Shown in pieces: positions 25,393-36,499 of a stretch of 64,000 nucleotides of DNA. Location: positions 11,169,709 through 11,233,708 of the forward strand of contig NC_066520.1 of assembly GCF_024679095.1 (NCBI RefSeq). The letters are read 5' to 3'. The first letter of the stretch is position 1; every line of letters begins with the position of its first letter. Origin of the DNA: Eriocheir sinensis (Eukaryota > Arthropoda > Malacostraca > Decapoda > Varunidae). The position numbers were made by a program, and so were the translations under genes. The notes under the pieces are model-generated. The model was not told where the DNA came from. It searched no databases and saw only the letters and a program-made list of their open reading frames with translations.

Positions 25393-25624
25393 GACAGACA
25401 GACGTAACCTTTCTTGAGAGTCATCCGAACAAGCGCGAGGTGGTGGCGGTGGCGGCGTCGAGCAGCCGTAGCCGGGGTCAGGCGAGGCAGCGGGACGAGG
25501 GGTTATCTCGGTAATCTGGGCGCTTCGTTACGCGGCGGGACCACTGAACTATAATGCTATTAGCCCACAACAGGAGTCAATTACTGGCTGTCTGCGCCCG
25601 AGTTTTCTGACGAAGCGCGTGGAG

Positions 25625-26215
25625 GGCAAGGGAGCAGGAGCAGGAGCAGGAGGAGGAGGAGGAGGAGGGAAATGTGAAAGAAGTGATTTTGAAGGTGATT
25701 ACAGACTCGCTATCCTGAACTATGTGTTAATACTTGTTGATGTTGGTGCTGTTGAGGAAGAGCAAGAGGGGAGGATGAAAAGATGGAGCAGGAGGAGGAG
25801 CAGGAGCAGGAGGAGGAGGGAAATGTGAAAGAAGTGATTTTGAAGGTGATTACAGACTCACTATCCTGAACTATGTGTTAATACTTGTTGATGTTGGTGC
25901 TGTTAAGGAAGAGCAAGAGGGGAGGATGAAAAGATGGAGCAGGAGGAGGAGGAGGAGGAGGAGGAGGAGGAGGGAAGTGTGAAAGAAGTGATTTTGAAGG
26001 TGATTACAGACTTGCTATCCTGAACTATGTGTTAATACTTGTTGATGTTGCTGGTGTTGAGGAAGAGCAAGAGGGGAGGACGAAGAGAAGGAGCAGGAAG
26101 AGGAGGAGGAGGAGGAGGAGGAGGAGGGCGAGAAAAATGTGAAGCGATTTTGACGGTGATTACAGACTCGCTATCCTGAAAAAAATGTTCTAATACTTGT
26201 TGATTTTGGTGTTGA
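25625..26215. repeat. 153-bp minisatellite, 4 copies
   Basis: GTGATTTTGAAGGTGATTAC or its close variant recurs at 25683, 25834, 25988 and 26143 (steps 151, 154, 155). Each unit also has CTATCCTGAACTATGTGTTA, TTGTTGATGTTGGTG and a GGAGGA-rich stretch of variable length that accounts for most size change. Confidence 0.93.
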
Positions 26216-26427
26216 TATTCTTACTGATGGTGGTACAGTGATACCGGCCAGGGGAGTTAGTTGCAGTGGTGGTGGTGGTGGTGGTGTGTACACAAGTCAG
26301 CTGGCGTGTTGGAGTAGCACACCCAAACAATGGACGTAGGGAGGGAAGGAGACTAAAAAGAAAACGAAAGAGGGAATGTGAGAATGAGGGGAGAAGGAGA
26401 AAGATGGCGAGGGGAAACGTGCTACCG

Positions 26428-27115
<688 letters not shown>

Positions 27116-27117
27116 AA

Positions 27118-27377
27118 GGAAAAACAAACAGGAGAAACGGTAAGGAATCAGGTATCGAGACAGGAGGGTCGGGAACACCTAATGAAAACAAACAGGAGAA
27201 ACGGTAAGGAATCAGGTATCGAGACAGGAGGGTCGTGAACACCTAATGAAAACAAACAGGAGAAACGGTAAGGAATCAGGTATCAAGGCAGGAGGGTCGG
27301 GAACACCTAATGAAAACAAACAGGAGAAACGGTAAGGAATCAGGTATCAAGACAGGAGGGTCGTGAACACCTAATGA
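27118..27377. repeat. 64-bp minisatellite, 4 copies
   Basis: AATGAAAACA recurs at 27181, 27245 and 27309 and its truncated form at 27373, exactly 64 bp apart. The unit holds AACAGGAGAAACGGTAAGG and GACAGGAGGGTCG. It lies about 400 bp downstream (minus sense) of the helicase exon, in what should be intron. Confidence 0.93.
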
Positions 27378-27628
27378 CCCCAGGAGCAGCAGGAGGAGAC
27401 CGTCACCCTCTATTGAAAACGATGCCAATGATGTGAGTGCAAGTAGAGGTAACTCGCAAGAGAAAAAAAACAAAACCAAAAAAACGTTCCCAGTCAGCCA
27501 TCAACGATTAAAAAACATAGCAAAACAAGAGAGACACAGCTAACAATGGGAAGAAAACTCGGTAGTCGAACAACGGTGATACAAAATACAAGTGCCAACA
27601 AAAACTCCTGCCCGTTAAGGTACAGCCA

Positions 27629-27718
27629 TCACGGAGCACTAACAAGACACAAGAGGCAGTACTTTGGGTGTGCCTTGATGTGCAGCGCCTCCAGTGTGTT
27701 GGGGAACGGCTCCTTCAT
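27629..27718 (-). other. short coding-like minus ORF just after the motif Ia exon
   Basis: Thirty codons from ATG to TGA with strong G/C third-position bias, including FPNTLEALHIKAHPKY. It lies only about 40 nt beyond the donor of the motif Ia exon, too close for an ordinary intron, and the helicase frame itself stops at a TGA right after the donor. No match to FANCJ or any family I know. It could be a fragment of another gene or chance in GC-rich flank. Confidence 0.2.
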
Positions 27719-27758
27719 GCCAGGAGGTCAGGAAAGACAAGACAGGGAGGGTACTCAC

Positions 27759-27848
27759 TTGATGTCCTTGTAGGCGGTGCGGCGCAGCTCCTTGACGATC
27801 TGCTCCACCTGCTTGTGGGTGCGTGTGCCGAGGAAGACCTTGGGAACC
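27759..27848 (-). CDS. BRIP1: FANCJ/BRIP1-type DNA helicase, exon with motif Ia
   Basis: Internal coding exon of 90 nt. FANCJ/BRIP1 is a 5'-3' Fe-S DNA helicase of the XPD family that acts in the nucleus in interstrand-crosslink repair and G-quadruplex unwinding. On the minus strand a pyrimidine-rich tract ends in CCTCAG, and the exon closes before GTGAGT. One base is left over at the 5' end, then 29 codons, then two bases. The peptide contains FLGTRTHKQ followed by ELRRTAY, which is helicase motif Ia. The wording GTRTHKQ fits FANCJ; RTEL1 and DDX11 have ASRTHSQ or CSRTHSQ, and XPD diverges further (family knowledge). Only about 30 residues of a protein usually over 1,000 long are seen. The preceding exon (59532-59614) ends in the complementary phase, so the codon split across the 31.7 kb intron is AG+G, arginine. 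GC at third positions is high. Paralogue confusion is unlikely; the ATPase motifs and Fe-S cysteines are not in this exon. Confidence 0.86.
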
Positions 27849-27930
27849 CTGAGGAGGAAGGGAAAGCATTGACAGCATTACCACCACAAAATTGCCCACC
27901 CACCTCCTACTTCTCTTACTCTTATTATAA

Positions 27931-28204
27931 CTTTTTTCGTGGGGCCTGATAATCGGCCCTAGCCCGTTGTGGTGCAGACAAGTGTTTATAGTGGCGCCAT
28001 CTTGCTTGGCTCATGCTGCCCTCGGAACTCATCTTTGAGCTTCTCTTTTAGAGAGTGAAGCAAATGAGTTCCGGGGGGCAACATGAGCTAAGCATAACTG
28101 GCGCCACTATAAAAAAAAATAAAAAAATCGCCTGCGCCATAACGGGCTTGGATCGACCACCAGCTAGGCCCCTGAAGAAAGCCTACCGGCACTATAGGCT
28201 GAGA
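27931..28204. mobile_element. head-to-head SINE pair forming a long palindrome
   Basis: The left arm (27931-28047) matches the 3' part of the minus-strand SINE at 28836-29146. The right arm (28056-28204) is a second, more diverged copy on the + strand. The arms are joined head to head and share, in mirror order, TATAGTGGCGCCA, GGCTCATG/AGCTCATG, GGAACTCAT and AGCCCGTT. The right arm has an A-rich insertion near 28111-28128 and the tail word GCCTACCGGC. Both tRNA-like heads are missing, so the junction is between two truncated bodies. Confidence 0.8.
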
Positions 28205-28256
28205 TGTTAAAAAAAAAACTTTTCTTCCTCGTCCTCCGACTGGTGGTGGAAGTGGC

Positions 28257-28303
<47 letters not shown>

Positions 28304-28440
28304 AAGTAGTGGTGGTGGTAGTAGTAGCAGTTGTTGTAGTAATAGTAGTAGGTGTAGTAGAAGTAGTAGTAGTTGTAATAATCGTAGTATTAGTATGAGT
28401 ATAGTAGTAGAAGAAGTAGAAGTATATAGTAGTAGTAGTA
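28257..28440. repeat. (GTA)n trinucleotide tract
   Basis: About 50 bp of pure GTA followed by degenerate GTA/GTG/GAA units. Confidence 0.9.
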
Positions 28441-28450
28441 AATGACTCAG

Positions 28451-28453
<3 letters not shown>

Positions 28454-28487
<34 letters not shown>

Positions 28488-28520
28488 TTAAAGGTGTCGT
28501 GGTGGTGGTGGTGGTGGCGA
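28454..28520. repeat. (GT)n and (GGT)n microsatellites
   Basis: GT at 28454-28487 and GGT at about 28500-28520. Confidence 0.9.
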
Positions 28521-28835
28521 GGCGTGCCCTGCGTCAGGTTGTGCCTTCTACGAGAAATGCAATTGACTACCGCTCAGTTTTCCGAGAAGATTCATCATCT
28601 CCAACACACACACACACACAAGCCGTCCCTTCTCTATCCAATTCTGAATGTGTTCCTCCACCTCACAAATTTTCTGTGCAACTTCTAAGTAATCTTCGCT
28701 GGGTGGCACATTTAATAACCTTCATGTGGAAGTATTAGAGCTTCGTCGTGCATTATAAGGCCTATAGATAATTAGCCATCCCTCTTATTGCTGAGAGTAT
28801 CTAAGCAATGTCATAGTTTTTATTTTTCATTTTTG

Positions 28836-29146
28836 CGTTACGGCCTATGCCGCCGGTAGGCTTTTTTGGTGGGGCCTGATAATCGGCCATAGCCCGTTGT
28901 GGTGCAGACAAGTGTTTATAGTGGCGCCATCTTGCTTGGCTCATGCTGCCCTCGGAGCTCATTTTTGAGTCTCTCTTTTAGAGAATGAAGCTAGAGTTCG
29001 GGTTGATGGATGATGTTCAGGACAGCATGTGGGTAGTCTTAGGCCACTCGGCGGTGACTGAAAATCCCAGCTGTGGCGGCGGGCAGGACTCGAACCCGCG
29101 TCCTCTTGGACGAGGTGCCGGCACGCTAACCATTTAGCCACCGCCT
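28836..29146 (-). mobile_element. tRNA-derived SINE, near full length
   Basis: Reading the minus strand from 29146: a tRNA-like head of about 72 bp with an A-box region TGGCTAAATGGTTAGCG and a perfect B box GGTTCGAGTCC (29086-29096), and self-pairing GGCGG/CCGCC ends. A body of about 200 bp follows, then a tail GCCTACCGGCGGCATAGG and GTAACGCAAAAATG. These are the two internal RNA polymerase III promoter boxes. Class III transcription and mobilisation by a partner LINE would be expected for such elements (general knowledge). A truncated palindromic relative sits 650 bp away at 27931-28204. Not a functional tRNA gene, because the tRNA-like part runs into an unrelated body. Confidence 0.85.
29087..29140 (-). 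promoter_or_regulatory. internal Pol III A and B boxes of the SINE
   Basis: B box GGTTCGAGTCC at 29096-29086 and A-box-like TGGCTAAATGG at about 29140-29130, on the minus strand, with the usual spacing of a tRNA-type promoter. Confidence 0.75.
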
Positions 29147-29750
29147 AAAGCATATTTGGGGTTTAAATGGTTTGTGTTAAGGCCTGGTATGTGGACGTAT
29201 GTGTATTTGCCTGGGAAACATTTAAACTTTTCGAGTCTTCATCATGCATTTCTGAACACTTACATCTTTCCCATACCATATATTAGCAAAACAACTCCCC
29301 CCCTCGCCATACATTCCAGGGACATCCCATCTCCCCGGCGTACATCTGCGGGGCATCACGTCTCGGCGGCAGCAGCAGGGGAAGGGTTTCATCGCGGCAC
29401 CGAGCAGTCCCACCGTAATACTTTTGGCCGACACAAAGGGTTAGGGAAGCCCTGCGAGGCTCACGGCGGCGGGAGAATGAAGCTTCCCAGAAAACGGTAC
29501 GTTCCGGCTGCTGGTGCGCGAAGCTCCCATTACTCTCATTGCGGGGGCGCCGACCCTCCGTGCGGCAGGCGGGAGAGCGAGGCGGGGGGCTGCTGGTGGT
29601 GGTGGTGGAGACTATTCGCTGGTCACTTTATCTTGGGGTTCATACGGTGTTGGTCAGTGTTGCATGGCGTTACTACTCCTCTTCCTTACTGCTAACGAAC
29701 TAACCTACTTCCTTACCGCCAAGGGAAATAATAATAGACAGACTTACATA
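29147..29750. other. unique sequence with GC-rich islet, no gene recognised
   Basis: GC-rich at 29330-29610; no exon supported. Confidence 0.4.
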
Positions 29751-29751
29751 A

Positions 29752-29817
29752 AGAAGCAGCGAATAGTGGGATTTATTTATTTATTTATTTTTGCCCTTGT
29801 GTTACTTCCTTTACTGT

Positions 29818-29820
<3 letters not shown>
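29752..29820 (-). repeat. dispersed repeat family R1, copy 4 (minus)
   Basis: Reading minus: ACAGTAAAGGAAGTAACACA, AGGGCAAAAATAAATAAA, then ATCCCACTATTCGCTGCTTC, matching the R1 order. Its end abuts the (TA)n tract. The last 24 bp (TTACTTCCTTTACTGTAAAA on +) are repeated at 29897-29921 between the two TA tracts. Confidence 0.65.
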
Positions 29821-29899
<79 letters not shown>

Positions 29900-29918
29900 A
29901 CTTCCTTTACTGTAAAAA

Positions 29919-29991
<73 letters not shown>
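29819..29991. repeat. twin (TA)n tracts around a duplicated R1 end
   Basis: (TA)n at 29820-29895 and 29923-29989, separated by a copy of the R1 terminal sequence. Confidence 0.9.
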
Positions 29992-29996
<5 letters not shown>

Positions 29997-30799
29997 ACTG
30001 ATCACGATGGAAAAGTTTACTTTGACGTGTAAGCTTTTAAGTATTTGTTAATCTCCATCCCAGTCACAAGACACTCGGGTGGTGCTTCTGTAGCCGCCGA
30101 CAACTTAATTAACGTTCGACCCTCAGCCCACTGACCAACACACCACCCGCAGGCCCGCCGGTCCAGGCTCGAGGGCCGCGCCACCCCCTGAAACACAACA
30201 CCGACACGATCAAAACATCAAACACCTGCCCCTCTAAAAGCCACGCTCCACGGCCTAGAAATCCACACAACATTGGTTTCCCTTGCGTCGGAGGTCTGTT
30301 TCTCTTCCTCCTCTCTCCTCTATTCCCCATAAGGGTCGGGTGTCACACAGGTGGTGGTTGACGAAAGGCCCTAATATAAGGACGGTGAATTTATGGAGGC
30401 CACTATATAGACGAGCAAAATTCAGGAAGATTCTCTCTCTCTCTCTCTCTCTCTCTCGTTTAGCTGCACCTATTTCCCTATATTCTCGTTTTCTTTGTAA
30501 TTTAAAAGAACTTCCTCACCCTGGTCTGCACAAGGTTATCATCAGCTTCTTCATGTTAAAAAAAACCACCTGGTGCACATATGAACGGGAAAGAGTTTTG
30601 GTTTGAAGTAGTAACTGGTGAAGGAATAGCTTTTAGGTACAAGGCGTCGCACAGCGTTCTTACTAATCGAAAATGAAGTACATGTTATCATACTGACTAG
30701 ATGTATTCACTATAAAGCTGCAATCTCGTTCATGTTGCCTCCAAAGCGGTCACCTTAAACCTCTTGCATGTCACTCGGATCGGTTGTGCTCGCCTTAAT
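29992..30799. other. unique sequence with a short (CT)n, no gene recognised
   Basis: (CT)n at 30431-30458; otherwise mixed. Confidence 0.5.
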
Positions 30800-30977
30800 T
30801 AACCAGGTAGCAGCAGGGATCATGTTTCTTAATGGTCCCTCTAAGCGAGAAAAATGAGAAAAAAACATCCCTCACACAAACCATTTCATAATTTATATCA
30901 AAGCATTTGTGATCAGATTATGTATCATCTATTTTTTGGGGTTTATATCATGGCACAAATTTGGCCCGTCGCTGCTA
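30800..30977 (+). repeat. dispersed repeat family R2, copy 2
   Basis: Closely matches 606-783 over its whole length in the same orientation; ends at ATTTGGCCCGTCGCTG, after which the two loci diverge. Confidence 0.7.
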
Positions 30978-31243
30978 ACGGTTCCATGCGTTTCTTTATA
31001 TTCGCAGGTGGACTCAATTGTCACGTGTTGATATCTGTGAACGTTATCTCGATGCTTACCGCGCAATTAACAACGGAAAATATGTTAATCCATTATGGAT
31101 GTCGATTTAAATTACTGATCTCCCCTTGCCAGCTGAAGATACACTTAATAATTGATTCGATGGAGTAGATAATGACCTGAGAACGACACCGCAGTACGAG
31201 AGGAGGAGGATCTGACCTCTTCATATCTCACCAGCTGTCTGAA

Positions 31244-31570
31244 GATGACCAAGAGAAAACGCACTCCAACAAAATACAAGATGACCAACAGAAAACGCAC
31301 TCCAACAAAATACAAGATGACCAACAGAAAACGCACCCCAACAAAATACAAGATGACCAACAGAAAACGCACCCCAACAAAATACAAGATGACCAACAGA
31401 AAACGCACTCCAACAAAATACAAGATGACCAACAGAAAACGCACTCCAACAAAATACAAGATGACCAACAGAAAACGCACTCCAACAAAATACAAGATGA
31501 CCAACAGAAAACGCACTCCGACAAAATACAAGATGACCAAGAGAAAACGCACTCCAACAAAAATACAAAC
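31244..31570. repeat. 36-bp minisatellite, 9 copies
   Basis: ATGACCAA(C/G)AGAAAACGCA starts at 31245 and recurs every 36 bp to 31533. As the unit is 12 codons and lacks stops, a + frame of basic repeats (TNRKRTPTKYK) and two minus frames stay open. The first and last copies share the G variant and all inner copies have C. Regular period with no spacer variety rules out a CRISPR array. Probably not coding. Confidence 0.95.
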
Positions 31571-31863
31571 AAATCATATCCTACTGAAAAATAAGAATTA
31601 AGGGTATTATGCACTACAGCGGTCAAACTCCTAGGTCATATCCACCTCAACACCTCACAGTACCCAACATCCATTATCACCTCATCATCATTACACACTC
31701 ACACACTGCACATCCCTATAGTGTGACCCGGGGTAGTGAGTTATTCCCCCCCACAGTCTCAAGGGCCAATACGACGGAGATAAGCGAGAAGGCCATGCGC
31801 AGTCATATCGTGAGAGCCCAACTTTACATTACCTAGTCCACTCACAGCTCCCAACGCAACACC

Positions 31864-32170
31864 ACGACCAGCTAACCACACCCTGGGCAGACGCAGACGA
31901 AGGTAGGTCTTTCTGAGGGATGATGATGGAGTGTTAAGCCAAGCGAGAGGAAGAGAGCTAGGACGAAGAAGAAGAGGAAGGGACATGAGGCAAGAGGCAT
32001 AAAAATACACACAAATGACCAACTAGCCACACCCTAGGCACTAAGACGCAGACGGAGGAAGGTCTCTCTGAAGGATTATGACGGAGTGTGAAGTCAAGCG
32101 AGAGAGAAGTGTGGACGAAGGAGAGGAAGAGACGAAGGCCTAAACAGGAGACATAAAAATACACACAAAG
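31864..32170. repeat. tandem duplication, unit about 150 bp
   Basis: Two copies with AGCCACACCCTAGGCA/AACCACACCCTGGGCAG, GACGCAGACG, GAGTGTGAAGTCAAGCGAGAG/GAGTGTTAAGCC-type words and CATAAAAATACACACAAA at each end (about 31998 and 32152). Confidence 0.85.
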
Positions 32171-32224
32171 GGGCGATATATGGCACTCTAAGACAATGGC
32201 ACTCCTTCCTCCTATCTGAGACGC

Positions 32225-33075
32225 ACAATGGCACTAGAGAGGGGGGAAAAGAAGTCCTTCAAGTGGAGTTCTGAGAGTGACACGCCGGAGGAGGGGAAGT
32301 GGAGGCCGGAGAAAGAAATGGAGGAAAACGGTGAAGCTGGAAGAAAGTGGAGAATGAAAGGTAACGAAGGCGGGAAAGGTGGATGGAAAGAGGGAGAGAG
32401 GAAGGGATGGAAAGGGAAAAGAGGGATGGAAGGAGATGAGAGGGAGAGAGGGATGGATGAAGAGGAGAGGGAGGCAGGGAGATATGGACACGGGAAAAGA
32501 TGGATGGAAAGAGAGGGGGGAAAAAGGGAAGGATAGACAGGAGGAGAGGGAGGCACGGCAGAGGAAAAGATGGATGGAAAGAAGTGAGGGAGGGAAGGAG
32601 GGAAAGACAGGAGGAGGGAGGGAGGCAGGGCGGGAAAGGAGGGAAGGAAGACGCCACCGCAATCGTAATACACAACTCAGAATTTTGCACCAATATTGAC
32701 AGTGCAAAGTTAGGGAGGCGGACGAGGGAGTCTTTGTCATCCCCGGCAGGTAATATCGCGGCTGTGGGGGGCGGGGGAAAGGGGGCGGGGTGGAGAGGGG
32801 AGAGGGAAGTGAGGGGGAGAAGCGAGGGAGATTAGAAGTACAGGAGCTAGGCGGTCGTAGTACAAGGAAGAGTTGGGGCGTGGGGGTGAGGGAGAGGAAT
32901 GAGGTGCGAGGCAAGCGGGACACGGAGGGGAGGGTGATGCAGAGGAGGGAGCACGAGAGGGAAGCACCATGGAGGGAGGGGGGGAAGAGGGCGGTGAGGG
33001 GAGGGAGTGGCGTGGTGGGGCCGGTGAGATGAGGAAGGGTGAGGGGGCGAGGAGCCAGGGCGGGTCGGGAACAAG
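32225..33075. repeat. purine-rich (+ strand) low-complexity tract
   Basis: GGGAGG/GATGGA/AGGAGG words; a short mixed-sequence gap sits at 32645-32765. Open frames on both strands are by-products of composition. Confidence 0.8.
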
Positions 33076-33278
33076 GCTTCTCAAAACAAACGAAATAATT
33101 CACTTCAAGTTCCTGTAACCGTCGTGTTTTAAACTTTAACATTCAAATCAAAAGCAAATAAAATACATAATTCCTGACGAGTACACTTTCTTACAAATTT
33201 GTTCTTTAACGTAAAATTTTAGTTTCTCGTGAAACAATGAAGATAAACACAAACGTAGTGCAACGCCATGAAAAAATG

Positions 33279-33450
<172 letters not shown>

Positions 33451-34155
33451 AAGCCACAAACGTACACATGCAGACACACATATCACACACACAAAAAAAA
33501 TCGTATGATTTTACCTATAGCCAGCAACTAAGGTATCAACAAAAACCTACACGTGTATGTATATATGCGTGTGCGTCATGTGCACCTCACCGGTGGAGCG
33601 ACACAGCCAAACACGTAGCGAGTTTACACTTTTAATATTTTATTGCAAGGCTGAGTGAGAAAACAGGTGGTGGTGGTGATGGTGGTGGTGGCGGCGGTGG
33701 TGGTGGTGGTGGTGAGGATGAGAGGAGAGAGGAGCAGGACCTATACTCTTTATTGGAATATAAGTATGATCATGGAGAAGTGTGTGTGTGTGTGTGTGTG
33801 TGTGAGGGGGGGGGGGGTGAGTGAGTGTATACGTGCTCACTTCTGTATGTTCACATAACTAAAATAAACTAATAAAGGAACACACATAAAATAACAGATT
33901 ACTCTTCGAACAAACATTTGAAGTGAACACTGCGGACAACTTCCTTGGGAGTCAGACCCCAGACGTAGGGAAGGGGGATGGGAACCTTAATTATCTCCCC
34001 ACCCCCACCCCACCCCTCTCAGTGCCGCCACACACCTGTCACAGATCTACGTTAAGGCACACCTGGTACAGCTACAAAAAGGGCTACAGTAGGACCACAA
34101 GAGCTAATGAAACAGAAGCAGAAGTTAATAGCAGGATCTACGCATAGTTAAAAAA
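33451..34155. other. unique sequence with GGT and GT runs, no gene recognised
   Basis: GGT-rich run 33667-33715, (GT)n 33780-33804 followed by G-run; poly(A) at 34149-34163. Confidence 0.5.
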
Positions 34156-34164
34156 AAAAAAAAG

Positions 34165-34745
34165 TTGAAGACCATATAAACAAAGTCAGGGCAATGAAAG
34201 TGTTGGAGGTTTAAGGATTAAGGGGCAGTGTGTGTGTGTGGTTTAAGGTACGGTGCGGGAGTTTAAAGAGTGTGGGAGGTTTAAGAGATGCTGAAGAGAG
34301 TGAGAGTGAGGGGTAGACGGCAGCGTTCGGTGGTGTGTGGCGGGAGAGAGAGTTGAAGTAGGAAAGGAAAGGGAGGAAAAAGAGCGAAGTGTTGAGCGCC
34401 TCGGAGGGCAAGTGGCGAGAGGAGAGGGGAAGTGAAGGGAAGGGGCACAGGGTCATATGAACGAGGAAGGGGAAGAGGAGAGGAGGGAGAGAAATAGCGT
34501 GGTGTGATTAGTGAGATTAAGAGAATAAAAGTTAAGGAAGAAGTGGAGAACTGCAATAAAAAAAAAAGTATTGTGGAGATGCAATAGAGTGGGACGAGGC
34601 GGAGAGGAGGTGGGAAGAAGCATCCGACCAGGAAGAGGGGAGAGGAGAGAGAAGAGAAAAGAGGAAGAAGGAGGGGAGAGGTGCTAAAGAGGGGAAAGGA
34701 GGAGAAGGGAGGAGCGCTGGAGGGGAGAGGGGGGGGGGGGGAAGG
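34165..34745. repeat. purine-rich (+ strand) tract ending in a G-run
   Basis: GAGAGG/GAGGGG words and a run of about 12 G at 34729-34741. Confidence 0.8.
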
Positions 34746-34845
34746 GTACTCAAGACGGTTTTATTGATCCGTCAGAGTGTTGATGACGAAAGACAAACGC
34801 CCTCCCTTGCACCCCCCTCCCCCCTTCCTCCTACTCTCTCTCCCC

Positions 34846-34849
<4 letters not shown>

Positions 34850-34901
<52 letters not shown>
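34850..34901. repeat. (CA)n microsatellite
   Basis: About 50 bp of CA. Confidence 0.95.
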
Positions 34902-34902
<1 letters not shown>

Positions 34903-34999
34903 TTCTCCTGCTAACACTTCTCCCACTGGACTTCCTTCATACACCTTCCTCACCCCATACACACACACATTCTCTCTCTTTTCTACTGCCTCCATACAC

Positions 35000-36495
35000 T
35001 CACTTTCGTATATATAAAATAAGAGAACCAAAGAAGGAATGAAAGAAAAACGTTGAAGAAACATGGAAGAACAGGCAACAGAGAGCACTTTGGCTACTAA
35101 TAAGGCTGCCTTCATTAGTGTTTTTATCTATTCGTCAGCCGCGCCAGTGACCTGCGGCAGATTAAAGCACGTGCTGTGCGTACGGGGACGTTTAGTTTAC
35201 TCCTGACGCAACAAAGTGATGATCAGTTCTTAACCACATTATAAGTATTTACTCAACTCTCTCAGGGATACAACTTTACTCATTCACTGACACACGAACA
35301 CCATCAGTAACTCAAAACCATATTAACATCCCTCATTTATTATCAAGTATAGTCACCTGAGCCAGTAAAGATGAAACAAACCAGTATATTCTTTTTATAC
35401 ACACGAACACACACTTAGACCACTTCAGAGTACTGCCATTTCCCTCCTGATACCGCCACCTGTGCCACGTCCGTATACACAGGGATTGGGGTTGTGTCAC
35501 GTCTTGTACCACGTCCTTATATATACTGACTCGCCCAAAACAATGCTCAGCGCCGAAACTGGTCCCCCTCCCCATTCAATGTTCTACCCACAGTGAGCCT
35601 ACCTTTCAAACTTCCTGCCCCTCCTTCCACCCAAGCGCCGTGTGTTCTAAAACCACCAAACCATGTACAGCTGAAGTAATCGACATGTATAGTAGAAATA
35701 GTAGTAGTTTCTAGGGATTTTTACCAGTGGAAAGGATAAAGAGAAGCCCAATGCAGTTTAGTGATAAGTGAAAACAATATTACGTAGACTCATAAGTGCG
35801 GCGTGCTTTGTGGACTCACGGCACCTCTCCTGGCGGTGCGCACAGCCCCAAAACAATTGTTGTGCGTCGAAAAAAAGTATTATACTCAATAATCATATAC
35901 TTCGTAATCTCTCAAATTGTGAATGCAAAGGAAAATATTAACTCGTCATGTGACCAATTTGCGATGTTTCGTAATTTGCGTAACCATGGTATGCGAACGT
36001 ACATTACAAAAATATATGCGCATACTAAATGTAGTCCTTGCTGAACATTCCACAACTTCAAATGGTTGCGTTCGTCAAAACCAGGCGGTGGTAGAGGTTG
36101 TTAGTTGCTCCGAGACCCCAAAAATGATTAAGTCTTGGGGAACTTCACGACTATCATCGCAAACTTCATGGAACTATTTTCGGGTGAAAATAGACTGGGG
36201 AGTGATTTTTTTTTACTACTTTTATTTCTTACTCATCCAACCTGATAGCTCTGGCCTATAAAAATCTCAAATCGACGGGTAGTGGGCGTGACAAAGGTTT
36301 TGGCTGGCAATGAGAGGGTTGAACGGGAGACAGGCTGCCCATCAGCGACGAGCTTACTAAAGCAACTAGACCTCCCTGGGATTTCCCAAAACTTAATGCA
36401 TCGTATTCTCATTTTCATAGTATACATATATAGAGATGTGATGTCCCCACCGGCATCATGAGGCAGACTTCCTCGCTAGACCACATGCTCTTGGC
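35000..36495. other. unique sequence, no gene recognised
   Basis: About 1.5 kb of mixed, mainly AT-rich sequence with no tandem repeats and no supported exon. Confidence 0.45.
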
Positions 36496-36499
36496 ATAT

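Noticed and set aside
29074..29146. Stand-alone tRNA gene on the minus strand
   Set aside because: A and B boxes are good, but the sequence continues into a repeated SINE body shared with 27931-28204.
31244..31570. CRISPR-like array
   Set aside because: Units are contiguous 36-bp copies with no distinct spacers, and the sequence is eukaryotic.
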